From: Lineolata rhizophorae
Taxonomy: Eukaryota; Ascomycota; Dothideomycetes; Lineolatales; Lineolataceae
NCBI GenBank assembly: GCA_010093515.1
Contig: MU001673.1
Span: forward strand, 254,904-318,903
Reading direction: 5' to 3'
DNA length: 64,000 nt
Within the stretch, counting starts at the first letter, position 1. Each line of letters begins with the position of its first letter. Below the pieces are notes generated by a model. It did no database searches, was not told the DNA's origin, and saw only the letters and a program-made list of their open reading frames with translations. Shown here one piece after another: positions 11,214 to 23,046 of the stretch. The position numbers and the translations under genes are program-made.

Positions 11214-14200
11214 CGCGACTGCGTCCCCGGCCCTGGGGAGAGTGCGGACGGCGAGCCGCGGAGTGCGGACGCGCCCGAGGGAGGGTTTGGGGTGTCAATG
11301 ACACCGGAACGCTGCGACGGAGGGCGTCGAAGGCGCGGTTCAAACGACGGCGGCGCGCAGAGCCGGGGCACGATGTGACGGGGCTGGCGTCGCGAAGAAT
11401 GCGGGAGGGGTGGAATTGCCTGGGTAGGGAGGCGTGGGAATCAGCGAGAGAAGATGGGAGCGAGCGCAGCAAAAGGAGGACCGGGGGCGCGTCGGGAGGC
11501 TGGTGACGCTGCGCGCGATGCGCAAGAAGGCCGGAGGCTGGGCCAGTCGCGAGGCGCCAAGGCCAGGACGCGGAGTGCGACTGCCGCGGCGCGACACCCC
11601 AGCCACCCGGCCGGGAGCAAGCGAGCCCGCCCGTCGCCCGCCCGCCGGCGCCGCCGGGCGCAAAACCTGCTGGGCCGGCGCGGAGCCCTCACCTCGTCGC
11701 CGGGAAACGGGGCTGGCAGCGCAGGCCCGGCCGCTCATCCCGTTGGCCGCCGGCCGTGGCGCGTGCGGTCGCTGTGGCGACTGCGGGCGGCGTGGCAGCG
11801 GCGACGGTGAGGCGCAGCAGCTCGTCCCGTCGCTTGTTGTCGAGTCGCCGCTAGAGAAGAGCCGCGTCGCCGCCGCACACACGCACACACGCACACACGC
11901 ACACACGCACACCCGCACACCCGCACTATGGCGACAGCAGCAAGCCGGCAGGCTCTTCACCGCTGCGGCCCCACGAGCGCGCACGCAGCGGCCGCGAGAC
12001 GTCCAAAACGGCCCCAGCCGGCCGCCGGGGTCGCGCCGCAGTCCAATTGGCCGTTCGCCACGCGCATGCCACCACGGGCGCGGGCGCAATGGCTGCGTGC
12101 TCTCGTCGAGGTCCGACCGTGTTTTTCTTGCTTTCGACTCCGGGGAGGCGGACGTGCCGCGGCGGGCGTCAGGTGCCAACTCGAGCGCGGGTGTACGGGG
12201 CGGAGACGTTCCTCGGCCGGAGACTGAGACGACTCGGAAGCGGTGTCTCGGCGCGTTCCCGCCAGCGCCGGCGCCCTCGAAGAAATAAAGACGACTGCCC
12301 GGCCGGCGTGAAAAGGGGCGGGGGAGAAGCTGTGGAAAAGCAGTCTGTCGGTACCTGCGAGAAACGTCTCTGGTAACCATTCTCGGCCTGGCAGCTGCAG
12401 CGACCGGCGGCCCTGCCAGCTCACACCTCGCGCGGCGGGCGCACGTAGCGCAGGCCCCGGTCGCAGGCGCGCCGTGTCGTAAGCGAATCGCCCGCCCATG
12501 CTGTCCGGTTGTTCGTCGGCGGGCGGGCGGGCGGCGGCGGCGGCGGCGTCATGGCGACGGGGCCACGGAGCCAGCCCTGACGAGGACGCTCCCGTCCCTC
12601 GTTGACCGGCCCAAAGCTCCCGGAGAGGACGGACTCGAGAGGTACACGCGCTGTGGGAGCAGCCGAGGACGGCTTGCAGGCGACTCTGGGGAATCAGCGG
12701 CTTTATCCTCCTCTGCGCCCTGCCCCTCCGGCATTCCACGACCGGGGGCGCGCGGGTCCCGCACGGCGGCCAATCACCGGCCCAGGCCTGCCTGCCGTCC
12801 CTTCTCTGCCGGCTCCGACGAGGTGCCCGAGGCCCGTTGCTACCACTCCGTCGTGGTGCTGCCTCACCGGAGCTCGGCCATGGGCGACGAGCGTCTGCGC
12901 CGACTGCTCCACGGCGCGCTGCCAGCATCGGACCACGTCATCATTTTCCGTCTCTCAGGCGAGTCGACGTTGTCTGTCTCTGCGCCACGGCATGCGCGTG
13001 GCTACTTCACCGGCAGAAAACGAGTGATGCTTCGAGCCATCGCGATCGATTCCACTGGTCATATTTCCATCTCGTCTTGAGATCTGCGTTTTCCCACTTC
13101 GCCTGGGCTCAAATTTATCATCAGTGCTATGTGGCGGAATCTGCGTCAAGAGCAGCCCCGTACGGTGACTCCCGAGACTGTGATGCTCTTACACATCTTC
13201 GGTTCTGCGAGACCTGGCGCATGCCAAAGTCTCCACGGACCAGAGCATGCAATACCGGTGAAGACGTTGTTTCTTCATATGGCAACAGATTAGAACAGCA
13301 CACTTTGCACAATGCTGACGGAAGGACCCGACCATCGGCTCGTGACAAACCCTGGAAGTGCAGGTTTACAATCAGCTTCGCCATGCGCGACTTGGAGCAG
13401 AGGCCAAATAGATCATTTACTGGTCCACCCCGGAACTAACTGAGAAACGATACGTACAGCTACGTAATGCGTACATATTTAACCATTCCGTGCTGTAGTA
13501 CATAGAATATGTACCTTGGCTGCGAAACCCTGCAATTGGACTGTGGAGCAAGGTTTTGAGTTCCGGCCAAAGTTCTGACACTTTGCTGATCCTTCCCAAT
13601 TTCCAGGGCTATCTCCTGTCTGGAGTACCGAGCAGTCGGATGCACGTGCTGAACCGTAGCGCGCCGAACATGCCGAACACAACCCGGCACAGCCAGCAGC
13701 AGCTTGCCTCACAAACGTCAAGTCAATTGGGCCGGAGAAATCCTCTGAAAGTTATCGGACGTTATATTTTCGACAACTTGCTGTTTTACAGAGTCAGAGA
13801 AGCCATCGAGCTCGGAAAGTCGGGCTGTCACGCCACGTGCTCGGCGCTTGATAACAAGTACCCTGTAGGGTCTATTTTTAAGGTTTCGATAGGGGCGGGA
13901 GACGTCCATGTTGCCTACCCCACATCTGCGGAGAACATCCCCTGAGCAAGACCTCTCTGGTGCGTCGACAGCCTTGAATGTGGCCTGCAATTAGATGTCG
14001 CGAACACACTCTGAGGACTTGACGACCCACTCTCGCTAGGTCAGCAAGACGATACGAACTAACAAGCAGGGCGGATTGGCGATGCGAGCTGTCACTGGTC
14101 GGGAGATGGTCTCGAGAATGGGTCTCCTTTTTACATCGTGCAGTTCACATTCCGGCGGAAACAAGGTCCTTCCGAACGCCTGTGGAACAGAGAGAAGAAG

Positions 14201-14965
14201 AGCTTTCACGTCTATTACTCCTTCGCTATCGAAGCGCAAAATCGATTTTATGTATTATGTATGCCTCGACATGGCAGGTAATTCCGGCCACACTTGCGCA
14301 GACCGTAGCCCAGTTCAGCCCAGCCGAGGACTTGGTTGCTTTGCCGGTTGCGATCCCACGCCCTCCGGTGTCTGCGGCTCGTAAAGCTGCCAGCTTCCGG
14401 GAATGGGAGATTAGAGTTGGGCTCGTCCACCAGTGACGACTGCGCCTAGGCGCTTGGGTTGTCAGGGGCGTAGAAACGGCCAGCAGCCGTTCCTAGACTA
14501 GTCGCCAACCTTAATGCAGGAACACCTCCATTTCTGGTATAGCACCGTATCCGTCCATTGCTGGCGTTCCTTCGCGTAGCCACAATCAACTCAACCTTCC
14601 CTCATGGGGCATTGTCTTCACGTAAGTAATGCGATGAGATCAATAACAATGTGAAAAGTGGCGTTTTGTCGGCGGCCGGGTAAGGCACCGCCATGGCGCC
14701 GCCCTTGGGATCTAGGAAGCGCCCACCGGTCGTGTCGGGATTACTCACGCATAATAATAGAAGAGGTGCTTCCATGTTCCCTTTTCCTGTTCTTCACCTC
14801 ACTCCTTCTGTCAATATTCTCGGTGGGTGGTGCTGAATGAACGCTTTGCAAACTTTTGTTTGCGTCCTTTCTTTCCTTAGTGAGGTTCTTCATCGCGATC
14901 GCTACTGACTTCGGTCAACATCACGCTCTCTTTTTTACTCGTACTTGCATATTCACTCGTTTATT
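11214..14965. other. GC-rich leader and gene-free region between two divergent genes
   Basis: From about 11,200 to 12,900 the DNA is very GC-rich and CpG-rich with CA- and GGC-type microsatellites. All frames stay open for long distances because AT-rich stop codons are rare, so the ORFs there are not evidence of genes. From 12,950 to 14,900 composition becomes ordinary. A pyrimidine-rich tract (14,770-14,960) immediately precedes the chitinase start, as is common upstream of well expressed fungal genes. I see no gene. Confidence 0.5.
11876..11930. repeat. CA-type microsatellite with an 8-base higher-order unit
   Basis: The stretch consists of CACACACG-like units (ACACACGC) repeated about four times and ending in two ACCCGCAC variants. 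It lies in the GC-rich leader of the minus-strand gene starting near 11,213 or 11,738. It is probably a simple length-variable repeat. Confidence 0.8.
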
Positions 14966-17900
14966 ATGTTTTCCAAGCTCTCTCTCGCCTCTGTGGCGAC
15001 CGCTCTCTCCCTCGCATCTCTTTCCTCGGCGTTTGAGGCTTATGGAAGTCCTCAGGTGGCTGTATACTGGGGTCAGGGTCCGTACCAGAAGCCGTTGGAG
15101 GAGATCTGTGCCGACCCGGCGATCTCGATCGTCAATCTAGCATTCGTGAACGTCTTCCCAGATCAGGGCAAGGGCGGATATCCGGGCACGAACTTTGGCA
15201 ATGCGTGTGGCTCGGAAGTATACGCCAACGGGCATGGTGAGGAGACGGAGCTGTTAGCCCATTGCCCTGGCATCGAACCTGGCATCGAGGCTTGTCAGGC
15301 CGCCGGCAAGAAGGTTCTTCTGTCTTTGGGCGGTGATTACCCTGCCAATGGCTATCTCGAGTCGGAGGATAGCGCATTGGAGTTTGCTGAGTTCCTATGG
15401 GGTGCGTTCGGTCCTTCGACGAGCGAATGGACGGACGCCGACATGCCACGCCCCTTCGGCGATGCGTGCGTGGACGGTTTTGATTTCGACATCGAGTCTC
15501 TCATCAACCCAGCTCCGACTCTGGAATACAAGTCGCAGTACTACGATGTCATGATCAATCACCTTAAGTGGAATTGCTTCACTCAAGATGATACCAAGGA
15601 CTACTACATCTCGGCCGCTCCTCAGTGCGTCATCCCTGATGCGCACTTGGCGGACGCCATTGCCAACGCCTGGATAGATTTCCTCTTCGTCCAATTTTAC
15701 AACACGCCTCAGTGCTCCGCTCGTGCTGGGGTAGACCACATCAATGGCTTTGGCTCGTACAACATCAACTTTGCAGACTGGACACATGTGGAGTCGTACA
15801 ACTCCGAGATCCGCATCTACCTAGGTCTTCCAGGCTCCGTCGATGCTGTTGTCAACGATGACTTCTACCTCACGCCGAGTGAAGTCCACACGCTCGTGAA
15901 AGAGATTACCCACGGCTTTGACTTCGACTACTCGCCGTTCGGCGGTATCTCGCTCTGGGATGCGACCTATGCCGGCCAGAACGATATCTGCGGCAAGTCT
16001 TACACGACTTGGATGAAGGAGGTTATCGACTCGTGCGTCTTCGACGATGACTTCGATGAGGACGACACTGTTTGCTCCTCGACTTCGAGCAGCTCCAGCA
16101 TGTCGTCGACCATGTCGAGCACGTCCACGTCCATGTCTGTCTTCACGACCTCGTCTGTCTCGACCAGCTCGAGCATTTCGAGCAGCGCCACAAGCTCCAC
16201 GCCAACTACCAGCTCATCCAGCTTGAGCAGCTCCAGCAGCTCCATCACCAGCTCCAGCTCTAGCATTAGCTCCAGCGCCAGCTCCAGCGCCAGCTCCAGC
16301 GCNNNNNNNNNNNNNNNNNNNNNNNNNNNNNNNNNNNNNNNNNNNNNNNNNNNNNNNNNNNNNNNNNNNNNNNNNNNNNNNNNNNNNNNNNNNNNNNNNN
16401 NNNNNNNNNNNNNNNNNNNNNNNNNNNNNNNNNNNNNAGCTCCAGCGCCAGCTCCAGCGCCAGCTCCAGCGCGAGTTCTAGCGCTAGTTCTAGCGCTAGC
16501 TCCACTGCCTCGATTAGCTCTAGCTCCAGCTCCGCCTCCAGCTCCAGCTCCAGCTCCGCCTCCGGTTCCGCCTCCGGTTCCAGCTCTAGCATTAGCTCGA
16601 GCGCTACTTCCACTGCTTCGATCAGCTCGACCTCCAGTGCTAGCAGCTCCAGCGCTAGCTCCACTGCTTCAAGCAGTTCTAGCTCTACTCTCAGTAGCAG
16701 TGCCAGCTCCAGCGCTAGCTCCAGTGCCAGCTCCAGTGCCAGCTCCAGTGCCAGCTCCAGTGCTAGCTCCAGCTACAGCGCCTCTTCGTCTAGCACTGGA
16801 TCCGCTATCGACACGACCTCAACCACGTCCTCTTCGAGCACGACTCCGAGCACAACTTCAAGCATGGGCTCATACGATACGACTAGCAGCACGCACGGCG
16901 GGGGCGAGACGTCGCCGACCTCGACCTACGGTGCGAACAGTACTACCAGCACTTACAGCGTCAGCGGGACTACCTCAGGTTCGTCAACCGGTAACGCTGG
17001 CGAGGTTTCCTCGTCTTCGTCGACGTTCTACGGGACCGGCCCTCATGGACCGGGCCAGACTAGAAGCAGCAGCAGTTCGGCTTCCGCCACTGCGCCGTAC
17101 GGGAACACCACGACAATCACGTCTGAGCCGGCGGCGTCCAGCACATCTAAGTCCGGCGACGTAACTACAACTATCATTACGACGTCGTATGTCGATGTTT
17201 GCCCGACTGGCTTCACCACCGTTACGACGACATACACGACGACCGTGTGCCCGACGGAGACGCCGGCTGGCCCTGTGCCGTCCGGCTGGACCACAACTGT
17301 GACCGTCTGTGACGTTTGCGGGCCAACGCCAACGACCGTGACTCTCACCAAGCCGACCGACTGCCCGACGCTTATGACGCCGGCTCCCACCGCGAGCTCT
17401 ACGCCGGCCGGCCCCATCGGCGGCGGCGACGAGGACATGACCACGTCTACGGTCTACACCACCATCATCTATATCACGACGGCGTGCCCCGACAACGTGC
17501 CGGACTGCCCGGCTGAGAGCAAGACGACGGGCCTGACGACGTCGACGTCGGCCTTGTACACGACCGTGTGCCCGGTCGAGACGTCCGCCTCGACGCCCGC
17601 GGCGCCGGAATACCCGCCGCACACGCCCGGCAGCCCGGCAGCGACGACGCCGTGCGAGTCCTCCCCCGCCACCGTCACCGAGACGGTCAAGAATACCAAG
17701 ACCGAGACCGTGACGCTATCCTCGGCATCAGCCTCGGCGGAGCACCCGGCTTCGTGGGAGCACCCGGCGTCGCCGCCCTACGAGACCCCGTCCGAAGTCA
17801 CTTCGCACGTTACCTCACTCGTCACCATGACCGTTATGCCCATTCCGGCCTCCGAGGCCCCGGCGGCATCCTCGGCGCTCCCAGAGTTCCCGGAGCATGA

Positions 17901-18114
17901 GGCCGGCGGCGAGCCGGCCGAGGGTGGTGAGGAGATTGGCACCGTTACCGGAGAACCCGGATACCCGGCGCCCACCGGCGAGTGGTCTTACTCCTCGCCG
18001 AGCAGCAGCTCGCCGGCGTCGCCGGTTGAGTTCGAAGGCGCCGCTGCGGGTAACCGTGCGGGTATCGTGGTTGCGGGAGTGGCTGCTGCGGTGGCAGCTG
18101 TGTTCATGTTATAA
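14966..18114 (+). CDS. GPI-anchored class III (GH18) chitinase with long Ser/Ala-rich linker; contains assembly gap
   Basis: The gene starts at ATG 14966 with a signal peptide (MFSKLSLASVATALSLASLSSAF). The GH18 TIM barrel covers residues 23 to about 355: VAVYWGQG, KVLLSLGGDYP, and the catalytic DGFDFDIE with D170, D173, D175 and proton donor E177, then VQFYNTPQC and GGISLWDATYAG. It hydrolyses beta-1,4-linked N-acetylglucosamine in the cell wall. A low-complexity Ser/Ala linker follows, then a Thr/Ser/Pro region with repeated TTxCP motifs, and a C-terminal hydrophobic tail (NRAGIVVAGVAAAVAAVFML) typical of a GPI signal. An N run at 16303-16437 interrupts the linker and the frame on its right is shifted by one, so the true gap length is probably 3n+1. 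Both sides are otherwise open and low in complexity, so I treat it as one intronless gene. It resembles yeast Cts1 and mould ChiA-type enzymes. Confidence 0.88.
16080..16790 (+). repeat. Degenerate Ser/Ala codon repeat in the chitinase linker
   Basis: Units of AGCTCCAGCGCC (Ser-Ser-Ser-Ala) and relatives run through the linker on both sides of the gap. All other frames across it are open and give artificial low-complexity products, for example Leu/Glu-rich on the minus strand. Such linkers are usually heavily O-mannosylated and vary in length between strains. Confidence 0.85.
16303..16437. other. Assembly gap (135 N) inside the Ser/Ala repeat
   Basis: The unknown bases are flanked on both sides by the same AGCTCCAGCGCC repeat. 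The assembler evidently failed in a collapsed codon repeat. The length given is exactly 45 codons, yet the reading frames on either side do not match, so the size is only an estimate. Confidence 0.97.
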
Positions 18115-20309
18115 GGTGTGAGGACAGCTGGGATATGAGAGGTAGAGGGAACGGTGGAGCGCATGTGCCGATAACTTAGCTAGGTGGATTTGGTGTCATG
18201 TAACGTGCTGATCACTTTTACTTCATGTATTCTCTGTGTATACGAACTTGGCTTAAGAAAGAAAAGTTGAGACTACCTAGAAAAAGTTTCCAGAAGCTTC
18301 ATTTTTCCCTGTCGCAAGTCACTCCCCCAGGTACCTATTGTTCAGTGTCTCTCTGGATCGTTAGAGTACCCGTGGCCCACCGTAGGGAAGTTTAATTCTC
18401 AAAGAATAGAAAGCCGCCGAAACAGATGGCACACCTGAGCGGATCGTGATCTTTTCCCAGCCCGCAACAAAGTGAGGACGCGCGTTCAAGATCTCGGCGG
18501 ACTACCTAAAGTCTAGGTAATGATATCCAAGACCTACCTAGGTAGGTGCTGTTTGGGCGATCGGCCATCATGGTGGGCGTCGCAGACTTGGCTGCGCTGG
18601 ACAAGAATTGCCATGCACTTCGAAGCAATTCCGCGAGCACGTTTTTGAGAGCTAAGATGGAAATCGACCGCGCTGCGTGGAGTAGCTTTTGTACGGCCGG
18701 GCCTTTCACATGCCAAGGTCTTTTACACCGAAAGACTGCCCCGCTGTCACGCCTAGCGGGAGATCGTCGGGGCCATTTGGGCGGTGAATCAGAAAGTTCT
18801 GGCAGCTCCGGCTTCTCGTTTGGGAAATCCTTGGGAGGCCAAAACGCGAGGCGCTAAGCGAGAGGAGCGGAGCCCGTCCACGCAGCGGGGAATTCTCCGC
18901 TTGGCGATCAGAGCGACCGGCGGGAAACGGCGTTTCGGTTTGGCGCTCGCGCCGGCCAACGTCTGCTCGAGAGACGCAACATTCCCCACCCACCTGCTGC
19001 CAGGATAGCGGTATTGTGTGTGTACGCGCGCGCGCCAGAACGCAGAAGCACGCAATGCACGGTGACACGACGATACGGAAGTCGCTGCAGCTGAGCGGCC
19101 GGCTTGGCGCGGCGACGCTACTGTGCGAGATGGATGCACGCCGCAGTCATCTGGACAGCGGGGTGACGTTGAAATCAGGCGCGCCCGCATGGCCACGGGA
19201 CCACCGGGGGGTTATTGGGCGGCGGCAGGCGGCGGCGAACCGGGGGCCCGGCGGAGCGCGGGGCTTACCTGCCTACCGGTAGAGGGCCCGTTCTTTCCTT
19301 CCTTCGCCCGCCGCTCGCCGCATGCGGCCGGGAACTGAAGCGTGAAAGGGAGGCGCTGCTGTCTCGCTCGTGCTTGCTCCTTTGGTTGTTGCTGCGGGTA
19401 GCGGCGGGGAGAGAACAGCTGCACAGCACTGGCGCCGTCCCGGATCTGGCTGATCCGAAGATAGCCCGCACGAGGTTGGCACGCTGGCTGCATACCAAAG
19501 TATGTAGGGGTAGTAGCATGCGCCTACCTACCCAGACACACAGGTAGGTACGTAGTATGTAGCGGAGAGAGCCAAGGGCTTCGAGTCCCCTAGAGCATTC
19601 CACAGCAAGCGAAATACCTACCTAATCTCAGGGTCCACACGCGGACCGGGTTGTTGCTGCACGGCGGCCGGGGCGGGCGGCGGGCTGCGGTTGGACGGGC
19701 AGGCGAGACCTCCACCGGCGAGCGAATGAGCGGGCGCGGCCGGGGCTGAGCTGGGGCCGTTTCGTCTCTGCACGGCGTCCGCTTCCGCACGCGGCGCGAC
19801 GTCAGACTGCCTTCCTCGCCGGCGCGCCTTCCCTTGGCGCGCCATCCCGTTCCACCGCTCCCACCACACCACGCCGGGCGGCTCAGACTCGCCTGCCGCC
19901 CAGCGACCATGCCGCCTATATCTCCTCCGCGTGCGCGCGCCTGCCCCTTCGCCTGGCCTGCTCCTCCCTCCCATCCGCCTTGAGCACCTCGCCGCGCTCC
20001 AGCGGCCAACTTTGACTTCGCCATACCCCCCTCATCTTAACTCCGTATCCTCACCCTCCGCCCCTCTCGCGCCTAGCTCGCCGTCTGTGATCTGTCTAAG
20101 ACAGTCACGAGCGTTCCGCTCCCTCATCGCGTCATCCCGGCTCACCCTTCACCTTTCCGCCCTGTGAATATTCCTATCGGCCCCATTTTCGGCACCCGGG
20201 TGCTTCCGCCCGCACTGCTTTCTTTCACTCGCCTCCCGTTTAAGCTAAGGCCTGGTCGCTTTCAACGGTCTGACGGCGCCCACGAACCTGCACATCCTCC
20301 GGTCCCACC
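18115..20309. other. Intergenic with palindromic CCTACC/GGTAGG motifs
   Basis: It holds the 3' UTR of the chitinase and the promoter of the transporter. A perfect 16-bp palindrome lies at 18532-18547 and further CCTACC and GGTAGG copies at about 19523-19547 and 19617-19623. The part from 19,700 to 20,300 is GC- and CT-rich leader. No protein gene is recognisable. Confidence 0.5.
18532..18547. repeat. Perfect 16-bp palindrome of the CCTAGG family
   Basis: ACCTACCTAGGTAGGT reads the same on both strands. Related but shorter CCTACC/GGTAGG runs recur in other intergenic parts of the window (about 19,523, 26,152, 34,507 and 61,129). The function is unknown. Confidence 0.8.
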
Positions 20310-23046
20310 ATGGTTCGCTGGAAGAAATTCTCCATGTCCGGCCGATCGGGCGAGAAGCAGGCCAGCGCGGCCGCTTCGACCGATGACTTCCACTCGTATG
20401 AGAAGGCCAACCGGCCGGAGAGGTGGACTCTGGGCATTCTCAACGACAAAGAAACCGACGAAGTGCCTGGTGAGTATCGCTAGCTTGGCATATCACTCGT
20501 TTTGGCTAGGCGGCGCGCTCGAGTCTCCATGCTAACATTACCCGACGCCGCCGACAGGCTCCATTTTGCTCCTTTCTGCCGAATCCAAGCGCAACGAACC
20601 CCTCGGTTTGCGTAATACGCCTGCCAGGACATCCGCCTCGTCCCTGCCGTCTCCATACCCTCCTTCGATGCTCAGCCGCCGTTCCGTCCAATCCGTAGAG
20701 AAGAAGCGCACTCCGGACGGAAAGATCGTTCTCGATCCGCAGCCAAGTTCGTCGCCGAACGACCCACTCAACTGGCCGGCAATACGGCGGGATGCTGCTC
20801 TGCTGTCAATCGGCTTCTACTGTATGGTTGGTGGCGGTATGACTCCCATTCTGGCTGCGGGGTTCCATGACATCGCCGAAGCGTATGATGTGTCCGTATC
20901 GTCGGTCGCACTGACTACGGGGCTCTACATGATGGGTCTGGGCGTGGGAGCGGTGGTCGTATCGCCGACGGCGATTCTCTATGGCAAGCGGCCCGTTTAC
21001 CTCTTCACGGCTATCATTTTCATCCTCACCAACGTATGGTGCGCCCTATCGCCGTCGTATGTCTCTCTGTTGCTTGCCAGAATCGTCCAGGGTATCGCTA
21101 TGAGTCCCATTGAGTGTCTGCCTTCAGCATCTGTTGCCGAAATCTTCTTCTTGCACGAGAGGGCATACCGACTAGGTATATACACGCTCCTGCTTCTGGG
21201 CGGGAAGAACCTTGTTCCGCTGGTGAGCGCTGTAATCATTCAAAGTCTCGGGTGGGAATGGGTGTTTTGGTAAGTTTTCCCGAGGAGCATTTTCTAGTTG
21301 GATGATATTCTAATCGGCAGTTGAAGGATTGTTGCCATGATCGGTGGCTTCGGATTTGCTCTTCTCTTTTTGTTCGTCCCGGAGACGTTCTGGGATAGGA
21401 CACCCCGCCCCCGAAAACACAGCCATCACACTCGCAAGTCCATCGCGAGTCACATGAGCCACATGACTCGGCCAGCCTCGCTCTTCCGCCGCACGTCGCA
21501 CATGACCACGGCGACCCGTGACCATGTTGGCACCGACGGCGCCGGCCCCTCAACCCCTGGTGTGGGCAAAGATATGCCTATTACGATCCCAGAGACACCA
21601 GGAACGCTTGCCCAACGCCGCAGGTCCCGTCATGTCGGCTTTCAGGACAGTGAGAAGCCCGAAGAAGAGCTCCCCGAAAAGCCCGCAGAAGAGGTTTTGG
21701 AGACACCGGTGAAGACACCTGCGGATAACCGGCAAACAGATGGAGCGGGAGAGGACAGTCAGCCGCGGGATTTTGCCCAAGATGGCGAGGTCTCGGCAGC
21801 AGAAGAGAAAGGTGGTCCATCGGCCGAAAATGGTGATCACGGAACGCAAGCTACACCATCTAGTCCTGCCTCTCACAAACACTCTTGGAAGGTTGAGCCA
21901 AAAGGCGGGGCTCCGCTGACGCCAGAGTTGCGCAACCTAAACTCACCGTACTACCAGAAGAAGGCCAAGGAAATGGATTACTTCAGCATCGGCAACGGCA
22001 TACCGAGTAGAGATATTGAAGCTGGCCGCGCCTCAATCCAGACACCTCCAGGCGGTGACACGCCAAGCTTGCCAGCGACTCCAGCGGCGGTTCATCGCCC
22101 GTCGATGAGGGGTCCCATCCCGTCAGGAGATAGCGTTGGCGGCGATATGGCCGTCTCTGATCGCACTACGAGCATGTCTCCAGGGCCACTCGAGCGCCAC
22201 GTCACCTACGATCCACCCTCTCGCGCGTCATCACACACGCGGGCCTCGGATGTCCCTGTCAATGAGTACACGGCGTACTACCACAGCGCCCCCCCAAAGA
22301 CGTTTCTGCAGACGCTTAAACCATGGAACCCGCGGCTTCACAAGGACAAATGGTGGAAGGTGGCTCTGCGTCCGTTCGTGCTCTTCGGGTACCCGGCAGT
22401 GTTGTGGAGTACGCTTGTTTACTCGCTCTCTGTAGGATGGCTTATTGTGCTATCCGAGAGCGTGTCGGAGATCTACAGGAACCAGGAGACGTACAATTTC
22501 ACCGCGCTGCAGACGGGTCTCGTGTATTTGTCGCCCTTCATTGGCGGCGTGCTTGGAACTGCCGTTGCAGGTAAGGTGTCGGATGTCATTGTGCGCTACA
22601 TGAGTAGACGCAACGGCGGCATCTACGAGCCCGAGTTCCGGCTGGTGATGGCTATCCCTGTGGCTGTGTGCACGACTATCGGACTTATGGGCTTCGGTTG
22701 GAGTGCCGAGGAGCGCCAGAAGTGGATAGTGCCGACAATCTTCTTTGGCATCATCAGTTTTGGATGCTCGCTCGGCAGCACCACGTCCATCACCTTCTGC
22801 GTCGACAGCTACCGTCAGTACGCGGGCGAGGCGCTCGTGACGCTCAACTTCTCCAAGAACATATTCCACGGTCTCGTGTTCTCGCTCTTCTTCAACCACT
22901 GGCTCGAGAGCGATGGCCCCAAGGACACGTTTGTCGCACTGGGCGGCATCCAGATGGCATGTCTGCTCTTCACGATCCCCATGTACATCTTCGGCAAGCG
23001 TGCGCGCATGTGGACCGTGCGGAAGAACCTCATGGAGAAGTTATAA
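20310..23046 (+). CDS. MFS transporter, DHA1-like, with a ~320-residue central cytoplasmic loop
   Basis: Three exons (20310-20469, 20558-21269, 21327-23046) encode 863 residues. The start ATG has a CCACCATGG context. The second intron uses the acceptor after GGCAGTTGAAG, because the earlier CAG would bring a stop into frame; the chosen splice gives WVFWIVAMIGG. The first six membrane segments run from about residue 90 to 305 with motif A-like YGKRPVY and LLARIVQGI. They end with PETFWDRTP, typical of the drug:H+ antiporter 1 family. A hydrophilic loop of about 320 residues (Glu/Pro/Ser/Thr-rich, His/Met-rich at its start) follows. The second half (PFVLFGYPAVLWSTLVYSLSVGWLIVL...) holds the last six segments. 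It probably sits in the plasma membrane and exports drugs, polyamines or similar small molecules; the substrate is not deducible. Typical 12-TM transporters are 450 to 600 residues, so the loop is the unusual part. Confidence 0.88.

Noticed and set aside
11340-12380. 346-residue minus-strand ORF
   Set aside because: Composition artefact in the GC-rich leader; only its ATG at 11738 is kept as a candidate first exon of the coiled-coil gene.
16266-16664. Leu/Glu-rich minus-strand ORF across the assembly gap
   Set aside because: It is the antisense of the Ser/Ala codon repeat of the chitinase linker and not a gene.
19560-19620. tRNA-like T-arm (GGCTTCGAGTCCC) near 19,580
   Set aside because: No acceptor stem, D-arm or anticodon arm can be formed with the flanking bases.
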